Of a stretch of 64,000 nucleotides of DNA, positions 1 through 7,978 are shown piece by piece. The notes below the pieces were generated by a model. It had not been told where the DNA came from and ran no database searches. It was given only the letters and a program-made list of their open reading frames with translations. A program made the translations under genes and the position numbers. Source of the DNA: Croceivirga sp. (GTDB lineage Bacteria > Bacteroidota > Bacteroidia > Flavobacteriales > Flavobacteriaceae); NCBI GenBank assembly GCA_028284665.1, contig JANQRG010000046.1:248001-312000 (forward strand), written 5' to 3'. The first letter of the stretch is position 1, and every line of letters begins with the position of its first letter.

Positions 1-3
1 GTG

Positions 4-351
4 ATGAATGACCTAAAAATGAGAACACAGAATTTTGCATTTAACTGTTGGGTACTTTGTAAAGAATTCCCAAAATCCAGGGAATTTGATGCATGGGTAA
101 GGCAGTTAATTCGAAGTTCGAGTTCTGTTGGGGCAAATTATCGGGCTGCTTGCAGGGCGAAATCTAGAAAGGATTTCATTAATAAGCTCAAGATAGTTGA
201 AGAAGAGATTGATGAAAGTATGTATTGGTTAGAACTGTTCTCCAAAGCACAGGACAATCATAAGGAACGACTTGATTTGCTTTGGAAAGAGGCCAATGAA
301 CTTATTGCGATCGTTGTCAGTTCAATAAAGACAACTAGAAATAATTCATAA
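4..351 (+). CDS. four-helix bundle protein (23S rRNA intervening-sequence protein family)
   Basis: Small all-helical protein of the four-helix-bundle family first noticed in 23S rRNA intervening sequences; its biochemical role is not established. The family signature is clear: [13 protein letters not shown] in the middle, then [10 protein letters not shown] and [10 protein letters not shown]. The length, about 115 aa, is normal. I take the ATG at 4; a GTG directly before it is also open and the frame could extend upstream of the window. It sits 28 bp before hisF in the same direction, a position where Bacteroidota often carry such a gene inside the his operon. A broken relative lies at 13954-14319. 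Family is confident, function unknown. Confidence 0.8.
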   Translation: MNDLKMRTQNFAFNCWVLCKEFPKSREFDAWVRQLIRSSSSVGANYRAACRAKSRKDFINKLKIVEEEIDESMYWLELFSKAQDNHKERLDLLWKEANELIAIVVSSIKTTRNNS

Positions 352-379
352 TTCTAAATTCGTATTTCGTACCTATAAA

Positions 380-1135
380 ATGCTTACAAAAAGAATCATA
401 CCCTGCCTGGACATCAAAGACGGAAGGACCGTAAAAGGTGTCAATTTTGTGGAACTGCGAGACGCAGGAGATCCTGTGGAACTGGCACAACGCTATGCTG
501 ACGAAGGCGCTGACGAATTAGTGTTTCTGGATATTTCAGCAACGGAACAAAAGCGAAAAACCCTGGCCGACCTCGTATATCGGGTGGCCGAAAAACTGAA
601 TATCCCATTTACCGTCGGTGGTGGCATTAGTTCAGTAGAAGATGTGGATATCTTATTACAAAACGGGGCGGACAAGGTCTCCATTAATTCATCTGCTGTG
701 AAGCGTCCACAATTGATCAATGAGTTGGTCGCTAAATTCGGTTCGCAGTGTATCGTTGTGGCTATTGATGCTAAACAAATTGGAGGGGAGTGGAAAGTAC
801 ATTTGGTAGGGGGTAAGGTACCTACCGATGTGGATTTATTTGAATGGGCAAAAGAAGTGGAACAACGAGGGGCTGGTGAGATTTTGTTCACCAGTATGAA
901 CCATGATGGTACAAAAAACGGATTTGCAAACGAGGCACTGGCAAAGCTCTCCAACCTAGTGAACATTCCGATCATTGCTTCCGGAGGGGCAGGGAAAATT
1001 CATCATTTTTCGGATACTTTTGTCGCGGGGAAGGCAGATGCTGCATTGGCGGCCAGCGTGTTTCATTTCAATGAAATTCCGATCAAAGATTTGAAAAAAG
1101 AATTACAGGCGGAAGGAATTCCGGTTAGAATATGA
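380..1135 (+). CDS. hisF: imidazole glycerol phosphate synthase subunit HisF
   Basis: Cyclase subunit of imidazole glycerol phosphate synthase. It takes ammonia from HisH and converts PRFAR to IGP and AICAR in histidine synthesis, in the cytoplasm. The 251-aa TIM barrel has the usual length. Both catalytic aspartates are visible: D11 in [12 protein letters not shown] and D130 in VVAIDAK. The phosphate-binding TVGGGIS (about 78-84) and NHDGTKNGF (about 174-182) are intact. The hisIE gene follows 81 bp downstream, so this is the distal end of a his operon whose other genes lie upstream of the window. Confidence 0.97.
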   Translation: MLTKRIIPCLDIKDGRTVKGVNFVELRDAGDPVELAQRYADEGADELVFLDISATEQKRKTLADLVYRVAEKLNIPFTVGGGISSVEDVDILLQNGADKVSINSSAVKRPQLINELVAKFGSQCIVVAIDAKQIGGEWKVHLVGGKVPTDVDLFEWAKEVEQRGAGEILFTSMNHDGTKNGFANEALAKLSNLVNIPIIASGGAGKIHHFSDTFVAGKADAALAASVFHFNEIPIKDLKKELQAEGIPVRI

Positions 1136-1216
1136 TGATGTAAATCGTTGTACGTTGCTCGTTGTTTGTGAATTTGCAGTGCGGACAACGGGCAACAGAC
1201 AACAAACCACCAAAAC

Positions 1217-1819
1217 ATGAAAGTAGATTTCAACAAAAGCCCAGATGGTTTGGTTCCGGCAATTGTACAAGATGCCACCACCAAAAATGTGCTTATGCTA
1301 GGGTATATGAATCCCGATGCCCTTCAAAAGACACAGGAAACCCAAAAAGTAACCTTTTTTAGCCGTAGTAAGCAACGCCTTTGGACAAAAGGGGAGGAGA
1401 GCGGTAATTTTTTGGAAGTAGTGGATATAAAAGTGGACTGCGATAACGATACGCTTTTAGTTACGGCAAATCCCCTGGGGCCCACGTGCCATAAAGGAAC
1501 GGGCACGTGTTGGGGTGAAGAGAATACCAATACCTATGGATTCTTATCGCAATTGGAGGAGATCATCGCTTCCAGAAAGGAAAATCAACATGACGAGAAG
1601 AGCTATGTAGCCGCCCTATTCCGGAAAGGGATCAACAAAATTGCACAAAAAGTGGGGGAGGAAGCGGTTGAAACGGTAATCGAGGCCAAAGACAACAATG
1701 ACGAACTATTTCTGAATGAAAGTGCGGATTTGCTTTTTCATTTGCTGATCTTGCTTAAAGCAAAGGGTTTTGGACTTAATGACGTAGTAAATATTTTAGA
1801 AGGAAGGCACAAATCATAA
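1217..1819 (+). CDS. hisIE: bifunctional phosphoribosyl-AMP cyclohydrolase / phosphoribosyl-ATP pyrophosphatase HisIE
   Basis: Fused enzyme for steps 2 and 3 of histidine synthesis. The N-terminal HisI cyclohydrolase (about 1-105) shows the metal-binding DCDND (74-78) and cysteines C91 and C98 in GPTCHKGTGTCW. The C-terminal HisE pyrophosphohydrolase (about 110-200) has GEEAVETVIEAKD (147-159) and the conserved ESADLLFH helix. At 200 aa it is the standard fused length in Bacteroidota. It follows hisF in the same direction and is probably the last gene of the operon. The 81-bp gap before it holds short imperfect gttg/caac repeats and no clear promoter. Confidence 0.97.
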   Translation: MKVDFNKSPDGLVPAIVQDATTKNVLMLGYMNPDALQKTQETQKVTFFSRSKQRLWTKGEESGNFLEVVDIKVDCDNDTLLVTANPLGPTCHKGTGTCWGEENTNTYGFLSQLEEIIASRKENQHDEKSYVAALFRKGINKIAQKVGEEAVETVIEAKDNNDELFLNESADLLFHLLILLKAKGFGLNDVVNILEGRHKS

Positions 1820-1840
1820 AGTGCTTTTCCAATTCATCAA

Positions 1841-1860
1841 CCTGCCTGCCGCCAGGCAAG
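1841..1860. repeat. short palindromic repeat (CCTGCCTG family)
   Basis: Imperfect palindrome: CCTGCCTG, a short centre, then CAGGCAAG. It lies between hisIE and the next gene. The same short palindrome recurs in the gaps near 3750, 4484 and 15299, inside a fold-back element in a gene at 22357, and inside another element at 29685. Confidence 0.7.
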
Positions 1861-1876
1861 CCAAAAAACAATACAT

Positions 1877-2827
1877 ATGATTCACGGAAAGTTGATCATT
1901 ACCCTGGCAACGTGTTGCTTTTTTATGTTTAGCGGGGCTCAACAGACGGCAATAACCTATGCCTTAAATGGCCGGGATACCGCAGCCAGTAACAACCCCT
2001 TCGCAAAATTTATTGGCGAATGGACCTTAAAAGGGGATAGTTGGACCCAAAACTGGGGCAATGGCACCGAGACTATAAAAATCCCAGGACATCATACCGT
2101 TTCTGCTCAGATAAACACAGATAATAGTTTGCTTTCCATCATTGATGGCCCTGAACCCAACGGTCATATTTTTTGGTCCTATAATCCCAATACCAAAGAA
2201 GTACGTCATCTTTCCAGTTTCGGGGCGATACGTGCCGGAATAGGGCAGGGGACTCTAAACGAAAATGGAGATCTTTCGTTAAAGATCGTCTTTGAAGGCG
2301 AACCTGAAGACACCTATCGGATTTACAACTACACATGGTTGACTATCGATGCCTACCATATGAGATCAATGCAATACACCAAAGACGGTTCCCCTACAGG
2401 TCTGTTTTATGAGGGCACTTTTGTACGACTGGAAAAAGATGTGGATACCGAGGTGAAACCACAAATAGAAGCCATCTTAAAAATATTGGATAATAACGAA
2501 ATTGCCGTTGAAGAACAGCTTAAAGTGTATTCGGAAAACGTGGTGCATATGGCTCCTGGTAGTGCTGTACAGATCGGAAAAGAAGCCCTTGGGAAGTACT
2601 TAACCGAGCAACGGCAATACGGAACCGCAGATATGAAACATGAAATTATAGAGCTTGAGGAATATGAAGATATCATCATCATGCGGGGCCAGGTCTCAGG
2701 AACCTACTACCCTAAAAATGGAACCCCTCCGGTGGCCTTTCGTACAAAGAACCTGTTTGTCTTTGAAACGACCACAGGGGGGATAACGATCCAAAAAGTG
2801 ATTTATAATAATTCCCCTTTGGAATAG
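1877..2827 (+). CDS. secreted protein, DUF1579-like domain plus SnoaL/NTF2-like domain
   Basis: 316-aa exported protein. Residues 1-21 form a signal peptide ending near FSGAQQ. Residues about 40-180 resemble the DUF1579/THAP4-like lipocalin fold (KFIGEWTLKGDSW, then aromatic-rich strands). Residues about 193-312 resemble a SnoaL-like NTF2 fold (NNEIAVEEQLKVYSENVVHMAPG, then beta strands). Such folds bind small ligands, but I see no catalytic residues that fix a reaction. It follows hisIE after a repeat and probably has its own promoter. The domain calls are by eye; the function is unknown. Confidence 0.7.
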   Translation: MIHGKLIITLATCCFFMFSGAQQTAITYALNGRDTAASNNPFAKFIGEWTLKGDSWTQNWGNGTETIKIPGHHTVSAQINTDNSLLSIIDGPEPNGHIFWSYNPNTKEVRHLSSFGAIRAGIGQGTLNENGDLSLKIVFEGEPEDTYRIYNYTWLTIDAYHMRSMQYTKDGSPTGLFYEGTFVRLEKDVDTEVKPQIEAILKILDNNEIAVEEQLKVYSENVVHMAPGSAVQIGKEALGKYLTEQRQYGTADMKHEIIELEEYEDIIIMRGQVSGTYYPKNGTPPVAFRTKNLFVFETTTGGITIQKVIYNNSPLE

Positions 2828-2831
2828 GGCT

Positions 2832-3551
2832 TTAATCTCTTCGATTTAATTCTGAACTTCCCGATAAGTTTTGCCGTAATATCTCAGGGTTGCCTCTGTA
2901 AGTAAGGCTGCTGGAACCAGAGGCATCAATTTCGATGGATTGGGTTACCGATAGAAAAGCGTCGCTTGATCCTGATAAGTCGATAGCCAATCGTTGTACC
3001 TGTAAATCGAAATCTTTCAAGTCACTACTCCCCGATAGATCGGCATTTAATTCTTCTACCGCACCAAAAATATCGACATCTGAAGCGCCACTGGTTCGTA
3101 TTTCCAATTGGTTAGCTGCAACTTCTCCCTTAAAATTGGAGGCCCCGGACAATCGTATGTTTCCATTATCGATTATCCATTGATCTTCCAGGGTTAGTGT
3201 TGAAGCACCTGATATTTCGAAGTTGGAAAGGGTATTCGTAGTAATAAAAGCTCTTAGCGTAGGATTACCCTTAATTTGCAAATTATCTTCCGGTTGTATC
3301 CGTAGCGTAGTACCATCTACACGTACCACAAGTCTATCCTGTAGATTTTCATTTGCTTCGATGCGTACCGATTCCTCTGTCTCAGAAAACCGTATAACGA
3401 CGTCAAAAGCCCCACCAACTCTTACGTTAGTATAGCCGGAAAATGTGAATTCTCTGCTAGTAACTTCACCTGATGCCCGTATGCTGTCATTTTCGCATGA
3501 GGTAAATACCAGTACCGTGGCCAATAGGCCAAAGATGATTTTTGATTTCAT
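2832..3551 (-). CDS. head GIN domain (DUF2807) lipoprotein
   Basis: 239-aa envelope protein that forms a right-handed beta helix (DUF2807, head GIN domain), a likely adhesin or envelope scaffold. The start at 3551 gives a lipoprotein signal with lipobox VFTSC (C19); upstream codons of the frame are untranslated leader. The body has the family's serial strand turns SGAS, SGSSDL and SGSSEL from about residue 90 to the end, where it closes with LSGSSELNRRD. It converges with the previous gene, with a 4-bp gap. It lies downstream of the ECF sigma island on the same strand, so it may belong to the same envelope response, although no copy of the ECF element precedes it. Confidence 0.85.
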   Translation of the reverse strand: MKSKIIFGLLATVLVFTSCENDSIRASGEVTSREFTFSGYTNVRVGGAFDVVIRFSETEESVRIEANENLQDRLVVRVDGTTLRIQPEDNLQIKGNPTLRAFITTNTLSNFEISGASTLTLEDQWIIDNGNIRLSGASNFKGEVAANQLEIRTSGASDVDIFGAVEELNADLSGSSDLKDFDLQVQRLAIDLSGSSDAFLSVTQSIEIDASGSSSLTYRGNPEILRQNLSGSSELNRRD

Positions 3552-3564
3552 ATTGATTGATGAT

Positions 3565-3735
3565 TTAAAGTGTATTGATTGATTCTGTTCGCTGCTTATT
3601 TTCTGAGATAACAACAGGTATCCATCGCAGGGGAACATGATGGCGTTGGTATTTTCCTTTTTTGACATACACCTGATTGTCTTCGGTAAATACTCTAATT
3701 GCGGCGATGGATTGTTTTTTGATTAATGCTTCCAT
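3565..3735 (-). CDS. possible small protein, unknown
   Basis: Open frame of 56 aa from an ATG at 3735, beginning MEALIKKQSIAAIRV, basic and without a signal peptide. It ends 13 bp before the DUF2807 start. Its upstream side carries a palindromic repeat (3750-3790). No family recognised. It could equally be non-coding leader of the DUF2807 gene; no RBS can decide because this group does not use Shine-Dalgarno sequences. Confidence 0.25.
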   Translation of the reverse strand: MEALIKKQSIAAIRVFTEDNQVYVKKGKYQRHHVPLRWIPVVISENKQRTESINTL

Positions 3736-3749
3736 GAAATTGATTTTTG

Positions 3750-3790
3750 ACCTGCCTGCCGGTTTACATACCTTCGGCATGCAGGCAGGT
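3750..3790. repeat. palindromic repeat (CCTGCCTG family), long-loop form
   Basis: Perfect 10-bp arms ACCTGCCTGC (3750-3759) and GCAGGCAGGT (3781-3790) around a 21-bp loop. It lies between two envelope genes on the minus strand and may act as a weak terminator or a processing hairpin. Confidence 0.7.
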
Positions 3791-3801
3791 TGATGGCATT
3801 C

Positions 3802-4467
3802 TTAGTTTAATTGTTTCTTATAGCGATTGCGCCCCATATTAAATATCCCCAGTTTAATACCTATCTCTGTACTAAAGCCATTGATACGGTCAATTGGACT
3901 GTCGGTGAGCTCAATTTCACTGGAGAACCGATATTTTACTCCTGCTTCGATTTGCGCATAGCGTGAAATATTAAAAAGCGCGCTTACCCCGGGTTCCAAC
4001 ACAAAAACGGCGTCCAGATCATCGTCCTCAAAATCAAAATCTTCTTCATTGTCGATGATATCCCGATCCACATAACCCACGGCCCCACCACCGATAAATA
4101 CCGGGAAGGACAAGCTCACCAGGGATTTACCAAAAAAGATTGGTTCCAGGTGAAAACCGGCATAACCGGCAAAGAGATCATCGTTATCTCCGGAACGAGG
4201 ATTAAAAATATTCTGCCGGGAATACAATCCCCTGGCTAAAAAGCCTACTTCAAATTGTTGGTTGGCGACATAGGCCACCTTGAAGCTGCCGATATAAGTA
4301 TCTTCTCCCTCAATCTCACCGTAACCAAGGCCAAATCCCAGGTACACCCCGTGCACTACATTGCGCCGGTCGTTAAAGGTGATATAATCGCCGTCTTCAT
4401 CCTGAGCTTTGGCCCCAAGTGCAAACCCCAATAGCGCGAGGAGTAAAACTGTTTTTTGTTGATTCAT
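3802..4467 (-). CDS. outer-membrane beta-barrel protein, porin-like
   Basis: 221-aa exported protein predicted to be a small outer-membrane beta barrel: signal peptide 1-19 (ALGAKAQ), then alternating amphipathic strands rich in Gly and aromatics, ending in a strand near GIKLGIFNMG. The start at 4467 is chosen because it gives the signal peptide; the longer frame would only translate a palindromic repeat. An ECF-type promoter element (4519-4545) lies 52 bp upstream on this strand, so the gene can be transcribed apart from the sigma operon. Substrate unknown. Confidence 0.75.
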   Translation of the reverse strand: MNQQKTVLLLALLGFALGAKAQDEDGDYITFNDRRNVVHGVYLGFGLGYGEIEGEDTYIGSFKVAYVANQQFEVGFLARGLYSRQNIFNPRSGDNDDLFAGYAGFHLEPIFFGKSLVSLSFPVFIGGGAVGYVDRDIIDNEEDFDFEDDDLDAVFVLEPGVSALFNISRYAQIEAGVKYRFSSEIELTDSPIDRINGFSTEIGIKLGIFNMGRNRYKKQLN

Positions 4468-4483
4468 GGTGTTAGGTTTTTTG

Positions 4484-4505
4484 ACCTGCCTACCGGCAGG
4501 CAGGT
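4484..4505. repeat. palindromic repeat (CCTGCCTG family)
   Basis: Near-perfect palindrome with ACCTGCC and GGCAGGT arms. It falls in the 5' leader of the outer-membrane protein gene, between its ECF-type promoter and its start codon, so it would be transcribed as a leader hairpin. Confidence 0.75.
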
Positions 4506-4518
4506 TGATTTCTTCTAA

Positions 4519-4545
4519 AGACAATGAATTCTTTAAAAGGTTGCA
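4519..4545 (-). promoter_or_regulatory. ECF-type promoter element, site D
   Basis: On the minus strand TGCAACCT, 15 bp, then GTCTTTAG. Three other places in the window have TGCAACCC-N15-GTCT with exactly the same spacing. It lies 52 bp upstream of the outer-membrane protein start (4467). The architecture fits a -35/-10 pair of an ECF sigma factor, most simply the one encoded at 6173-6712. Inference from repetition and position. Confidence 0.65.
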
Positions 4546-4558
4546 TTTTTTCAAATAA

Positions 4559-5653
4559 TTATTCACGTATTGTAACAATTCCTTTTAATCCGTTGATACG
4601 GATAGCGCCCTTTTGATCGCGGCCATAGGTGGCATCGATTTTCCGAAGCTTCCGACCTTTATCCAACATTTCTGAATTTACATTTTCAAAAGATTTGGGC
4701 AAGCGGACTACCCCTTGTTCCAAGGTCGCCTGGAATCGATGAGAGAAATCGGTTACTTGTATGCTGATATCCGAGGATTCCTGTTCAATGGCAATTTCGG
4801 TTTCAGGAGCAATGATTTGTTCTACAGTGAAATCCGCGATTTTCATCGTCATATCCATGTCCTCGCTCAGCTGAGCTACATTCAGCGTGCTGAATTTTAA
4901 ATTCCCATAGAGAGTGCCTACCTCGTTTACCCGGATATCATCCTTATTGGAATACAGCTCCAGGGCATTTACAGTTCCTAAGGTCATCTCAGTACCGCTT
5001 CCGTTTATTCGCATGCTTTTGGCATTTTCCATATCCAGGCTGCCGTTTTTCAGGTTCAGGCTGGCATAATTCAGGTTCCGAGCCCGTACTTTTCCAAATT
5101 TCAGGATAATGTCTGCCTTGCTCAGATCTTCTCCTAACCAGAGATCGCCATGTTCAATCAAAGTACTCAGTTCACCACTCCAATCTTCAATAAGAACATC
5201 CCCAAAACGATTGGTGACCTTTAATTCCGCTTTTTTAGGCAAAAACACTTCGTAGTCGATCTGGACATGGCTACGGTCAAAATCGATGGGATTCGTACGA
5301 TTAAAAAGATCTGCAAACCAGCCGGTGTTCTTGTTGGCGATTTCCGAAACTATGGAAACGTATTGGCTCCCCGAAGTGATCTTGGGACGTATACGTCCCA
5401 GCAAGTTCTCCGCATTTTCCCGTTTGCGATGGTTGACCCGAACATCGATCTTCACGGCGACTTCATTCTGCTCCCAACCGGTGACCGTGATGTTCCCGTA
5501 TTTGTTTTCCAACTGTAGTTCTCCCGCGTTGGTGAGCGGAAAACGTTCTTCCACGACTTTCGATACGCGTTCCTGGGCGGTACTCACAGCTACCGAAAAT
5601 AGCAGGAGTGCTATCGCCAGGAGGATTTTATAAGGTGTAGCCATATTCATCAT
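4559..5653 (-). CDS. DUF4097-family exported beta-helix protein
   Basis: Exported protein of about 360 aa with a signal peptide (ILLAIALLLFSVAVSTAQ) followed by the DUF4097 type of right-handed beta helix: many short strands such as LQLENKYGNITVTGWEQNEV and VTNRFGDVLIEDWSG. Proteins of this family are usually encoded beside ECF sigma/anti-sigma pairs in Bacteroidota and are thought to act in the envelope. Several ATGs are possible (5668, 5653, 5650, 5644); all overlap the end of the anti-sigma gene, so translation is probably coupled. Third gene of the sigma operon. Confidence 0.85.
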   Translation of the reverse strand: MMNMATPYKILLAIALLLFSVAVSTAQERVSKVVEERFPLTNAGELQLENKYGNITVTGWEQNEVAVKIDVRVNHRKRENAENLLGRIRPKITSGSQYVSIVSEIANKNTGWFADLFNRTNPIDFDRSHVQIDYEVFLPKKAELKVTNRFGDVLIEDWSGELSTLIEHGDLWLGEDLSKADIILKFGKVRARNLNYASLNLKNGSLDMENAKSMRINGSGTEMTLGTVNALELYSNKDDIRVNEVGTLYGNLKFSTLNVAQLSEDMDMTMKIADFTVEQIIAPETEIAIEQESSDISIQVTDFSHRFQATLEQGVVRLPKSFENVNSEMLDKGRKLRKIDATYGRDQKGAIRINGLKGIVTIRE

Positions 5654-6173
5654 CGGGTTGTTTAGCATCGTTTAGTTGTTGTAATAAATTCTCAATGAGC
5701 TCAATACGCTTTTTGTAATTGGCCACAATTGCCTCTAACACCCGCTCATTGTCCAGATTGTTTCGCATTTCTTCGCGTAGCACTTCATATTCCGCGTCCA
5801 GTTCGTCCATAAAGGATAAAAACTCTTCTTTATCGGCTGGAGCAAGGTTAGGATTGTTCTGGACCAGTTGCACCTGGTAGGCCACCAGGCCTCTATAGTG
5901 TTGGTCAATGTCCAGCAATTCTTTAGAGACATATTGGGTCTCTGTTGTGCTGCTACTTAGGACAGACAATCCGATAAAACCGGCAATACCCAATAACAGC
6001 ACAACGCTTGCGGCAATGCGAAGCATCGGGCGTTTCCATAAGGGGAGCACCTTGGGGGCTGGTGGTTCCTGTTCTAAAGCTGCGGAGATGTTCTCCCATA
6101 GTTTTGCACGATCCGCTTTTTGGGTGTCGAATTGGGCAGCGTTCTCCCGAATATGTTTTTCAAAATTGTCCAT
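5628..6173 (-). CDS. anti-sigma factor-like membrane protein
   Basis: 181-aa protein with a cytosolic N-terminal part (1-50, including FDTQKADRAKLWENISAAL), one transmembrane segment (about 51-72, LRIAASVVLLLGIAGFIGLSVL) and a periplasmic coiled-coil tail ending PDDEYGYTL. This is the layout of single-pass anti-sigma factors. Its ATG overlaps the stop of the sigma gene (TAATG), a classic coupled pair. It presumably holds the ECF sigma factor at the membrane until an envelope signal releases it. The absence of a zinc-binding ZAS motif means it belongs to a non-zinc class. Confidence 0.8.
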   Translation of the reverse strand: MDNFEKHIRENAAQFDTQKADRAKLWENISAALEQEPPAPKVLPLWKRPMLRIAASVVLLLGIAGFIGLSVLSSSTTETQYVSKELLDIDQHYRGLVAYQVQLVQNNPNLAPADKEEFLSFMDELDAEYEVLREEMRNNLDNERVLEAIVANYKKRIELIENLLQQLNDAKQPDDEYGYTL

Positions 6174-6712
6174 TACAATCCTGCTATGATTTCTAATAAT
6201 TTTTTCTTCGCCCTGTGATATTGTGATTTGGAGGTACTGGTTGAAACACCTAAAATCTCCCCAATCTCCACATGGTCGTAGCCTTCAATCAAATACAGAC
6301 TAATAATCTGCCGGTATCCATCAGGTAACTGGGTGATACCCAACTGTACCTTTTTAACATCCACCGCCTCTGCTTCTACGGGTTCCGCTTCAGCCAAATG
6401 GAACTCGTGGTCCGCAATTGGTACCACCGCTATCCGCTTCGCTCTGAGGTGGTTGATGCTTTTGTTGATCACAATGCGTTTCAGCCAAGCCCCAAAACTA
6501 CTCTCGTATTTAAAGCTGTGGAGCTTCTTAAAAGCATCCACAAAGCTGTCCTGCACGATGTCCTCAGCATCTTCCGTATTCCCCAAAAACCGAAGCCCTA
6601 CGTTGAACATTGCATCGACATATAGGCCATACAGCTCGTATTGTGCGCTGGAATTGCCCTTCTTGCATTGCTCCACCAGGGTTTGATGTGTAAATCGGAT
6701 GTCGGTTTCCAA
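6173..6712 (-). CDS. ECF-family RNA polymerase sigma factor
   Basis: 179-aa extracytoplasmic-function sigma factor. Region 2 (about 25-95) contains DAEDIVQDSFVDAF and FGAWLKRIVINKSINHLR. Region 4 (about 125-175) contains LPDGYRQIISLYLIEGYDHVEIGEILGVSTSTSKSQYHRAKKKL (helix-turn-helix). It is first in an operon with the anti-sigma factor and the DUF4097 protein. An ECF-type element (6747-6773) lies 34 bp upstream of the start and matches elements before three other envelope genes, so autoregulation is likely. Confidence 0.95.
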   Translation of the reverse strand: METDIRFTHQTLVEQCKKGNSSAQYELYGLYVDAMFNVGLRFLGNTEDAEDIVQDSFVDAFKKLHSFKYESSFGAWLKRIVINKSINHLRAKRIAVVPIADHEFHLAEAEPVEAEAVDVKKVQLGITQLPDGYRQIISLYLIEGYDHVEIGEILGVSTSTSKSQYHRAKKKLLEIIAGL

Positions 6713-6746
6713 GTGGTTTCGGTTGATGTGCCTTAACTGATACTAA

Positions 6747-6773
6747 AGACAAACACAAAAGTAAAGGGTTGCA
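6747..6773 (-). promoter_or_regulatory. ECF-type promoter element, site A (autoregulatory)
   Basis: On the minus strand TGCAACCC, 15 bp, GTCTTTAG, 34 bp upstream of the ECF sigma start at 6712. The same bipartite element and spacing recur at 4519, 19736 and 23487. A TACTTTTG sequence, the -7 consensus of the primary sigma factor in this phylum, also falls inside the spacer (6763-6756), so basal and ECF-driven transcription may start close together. Confidence 0.7.
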
Positions 6774-6778
6774 TTTAG

Positions 6779-6868
6779 GTGAAAAAAAGTAGGAAGTGGA
6801 GAAGTACGAAGTACGAGGTAAGAAGTGGGAATGACAAAGTGAGAAGTCAGAAATAAGAAATATGAACT
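6779..6868. repeat. low-complexity repeat of the aagtacgaagt type
   Basis: Run of near-tandem units such as gaagtacgaagtacgag and gaagtgggaatgacaaagtgagaagtcag. The same wandering repeat appears at about 16220-16318, 16505-16620 and 23265-23320. It lies between the divergent sigma operon and the PAP2 gene and encodes nothing visible. Confidence 0.6.
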
Positions 6869-6989
6869 GGAACTGACGGTTTTTTTGATTGCGGTATTGA
6901 ATTACTTCTTAAAAAGGCTTGTTGTTCTATCTAGAAATTTTAAATTCGTATATCGTCAATAAACGATTTATTAATGTAAGCCATCTCCT

Positions 6990-7862
6990 ATGCGCAAAAT
7001 GTTTCTTGTTTTACTGTTCCTGAGCTTCGTTTCCCTTTCAGCACAATCGTTACATCCCTTAGAACCCGCTAAAAGCCATTATGCCGAATTGCAGCAGCTC
7101 GATGCCGGTCCTAATCCTGAGCGAAGCACTCTGGATGAGCTTTCTTTTACGCCAGACCAGTACAATTCGGTGGCCTTGTCCTATACCTTAATGGCACCGG
7201 CGTATTTGACTTCTGCACAGGTAGAAGAATTGAAGACGAGTATAAATTTTCCAGCCAACAGTTCCGACCAAACCAGGGCAGAGCTGGACTTTCTGCTGGA
7301 ATGGCAAGAAAAACGTACTCCGGCACAAGTGGAACGAACCTCAAAAGTCTTGGCGCCAATTGGTTATTGGCCCCATATGGCTGTCAAGGAGGACCATGAA
7401 CGGTATACAAAGAATGCACGAGATCTCATGTTTGAGGGTAGGGAAGTGCTGGGTGAACACTGTACGGCTGCTAACTATCCGGCAACCTTTACATTGATGC
7501 AAGGGGTGACCAAAGACATGAGGATCATGGAGTTTACCGTAAAGTACTATTTGCTCCGTGCCCGCCCCTATGTGTTGGAGCCTAAGTTACAACCCTTGGC
7601 CATTATGGGTTCCCCGTCTTTTGCTAGCGGACATACACTATGGGCCTATATCCAGGCCTTTACCTGGAGTGAGTTGGTTTCGGATAAACGCCAGCAATTC
7701 TTGGATCTGGCCTACGAAATAGGGGAGTCCCGGGAAATTATGGGGATCCACTATCCTAGTGATGAAGAAGCGGCCCGGGTATTAGCGCATAATATGCTCA
7801 ACACCATGTGGTCCAATCCTAAGTTTCAGGATGATCTAAAAGCGGCAAAAGCAGAATGGTAG
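6990..7862 (+). CDS. secreted PAP2-superfamily acid phosphatase
   Basis: 290-aa periplasmic phosphatase of the PAP2 superfamily, close to class A non-specific acid phosphatases. It has a signal peptide 1-19 (LSLSAQ-type end). All three catalytic motifs are seen: K185-x6-R192-P193 in KYYLLRARP, SFASGH at 210-215 with the general acid H215, and S247-R248 with H254 and D258 in SREIMGIHYPSD. It hydrolyses phosphomonoesters; the physiological substrate cannot be read from the sequence. Single gene, convergent with the hydrolase downstream. Confidence 0.9.
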   Translation: MRKMFLVLLFLSFVSLSAQSLHPLEPAKSHYAELQQLDAGPNPERSTLDELSFTPDQYNSVALSYTLMAPAYLTSAQVEELKTSINFPANSSDQTRAELDFLLEWQEKRTPAQVERTSKVLAPIGYWPHMAVKEDHERYTKNARDLMFEGREVLGEHCTAANYPATFTLMQGVTKDMRIMEFTVKYYLLRARPYVLEPKLQPLAIMGSPSFASGHTLWAYIQAFTWSELVSDKRQQFLDLAYEIGESREIMGIHYPSDEEAARVLAHNMLNTMWSNPKFQDDLKAAKAEW

Positions 7863-7919
7863 CAAAACGGTGTAAGAGCCTACCACTGTCAACATAGTTG
7901 AACGTCTGGAAGAAAAACA

Positions 7920-7955
7920 AGAAACGGTCTGAATGTTAACCCAAACCGTTATCAT
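7920..7955. terminator. hairpin between convergent genes
   Basis: Inverted repeat AACGGT (7923-7928) / ACCGTT (7945-7950) with a T-rich flank on each side, in the 116-bp gap between the PAP2 gene and the convergent hydrolase. The centre contains GTTAAC, like the hairpin at 16684-16711. The stem is short, so moderate confidence. Confidence 0.5.
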
Positions 7956-7978
7956 TTTTACTATCGTTGTAGCAGTTG

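Noticed and set aside
493-975. Long antisense ORF (160 aa) within hisF
   Set aside because: It is the mirror of a well-supported gene and has no signal, motif or start context of its own.
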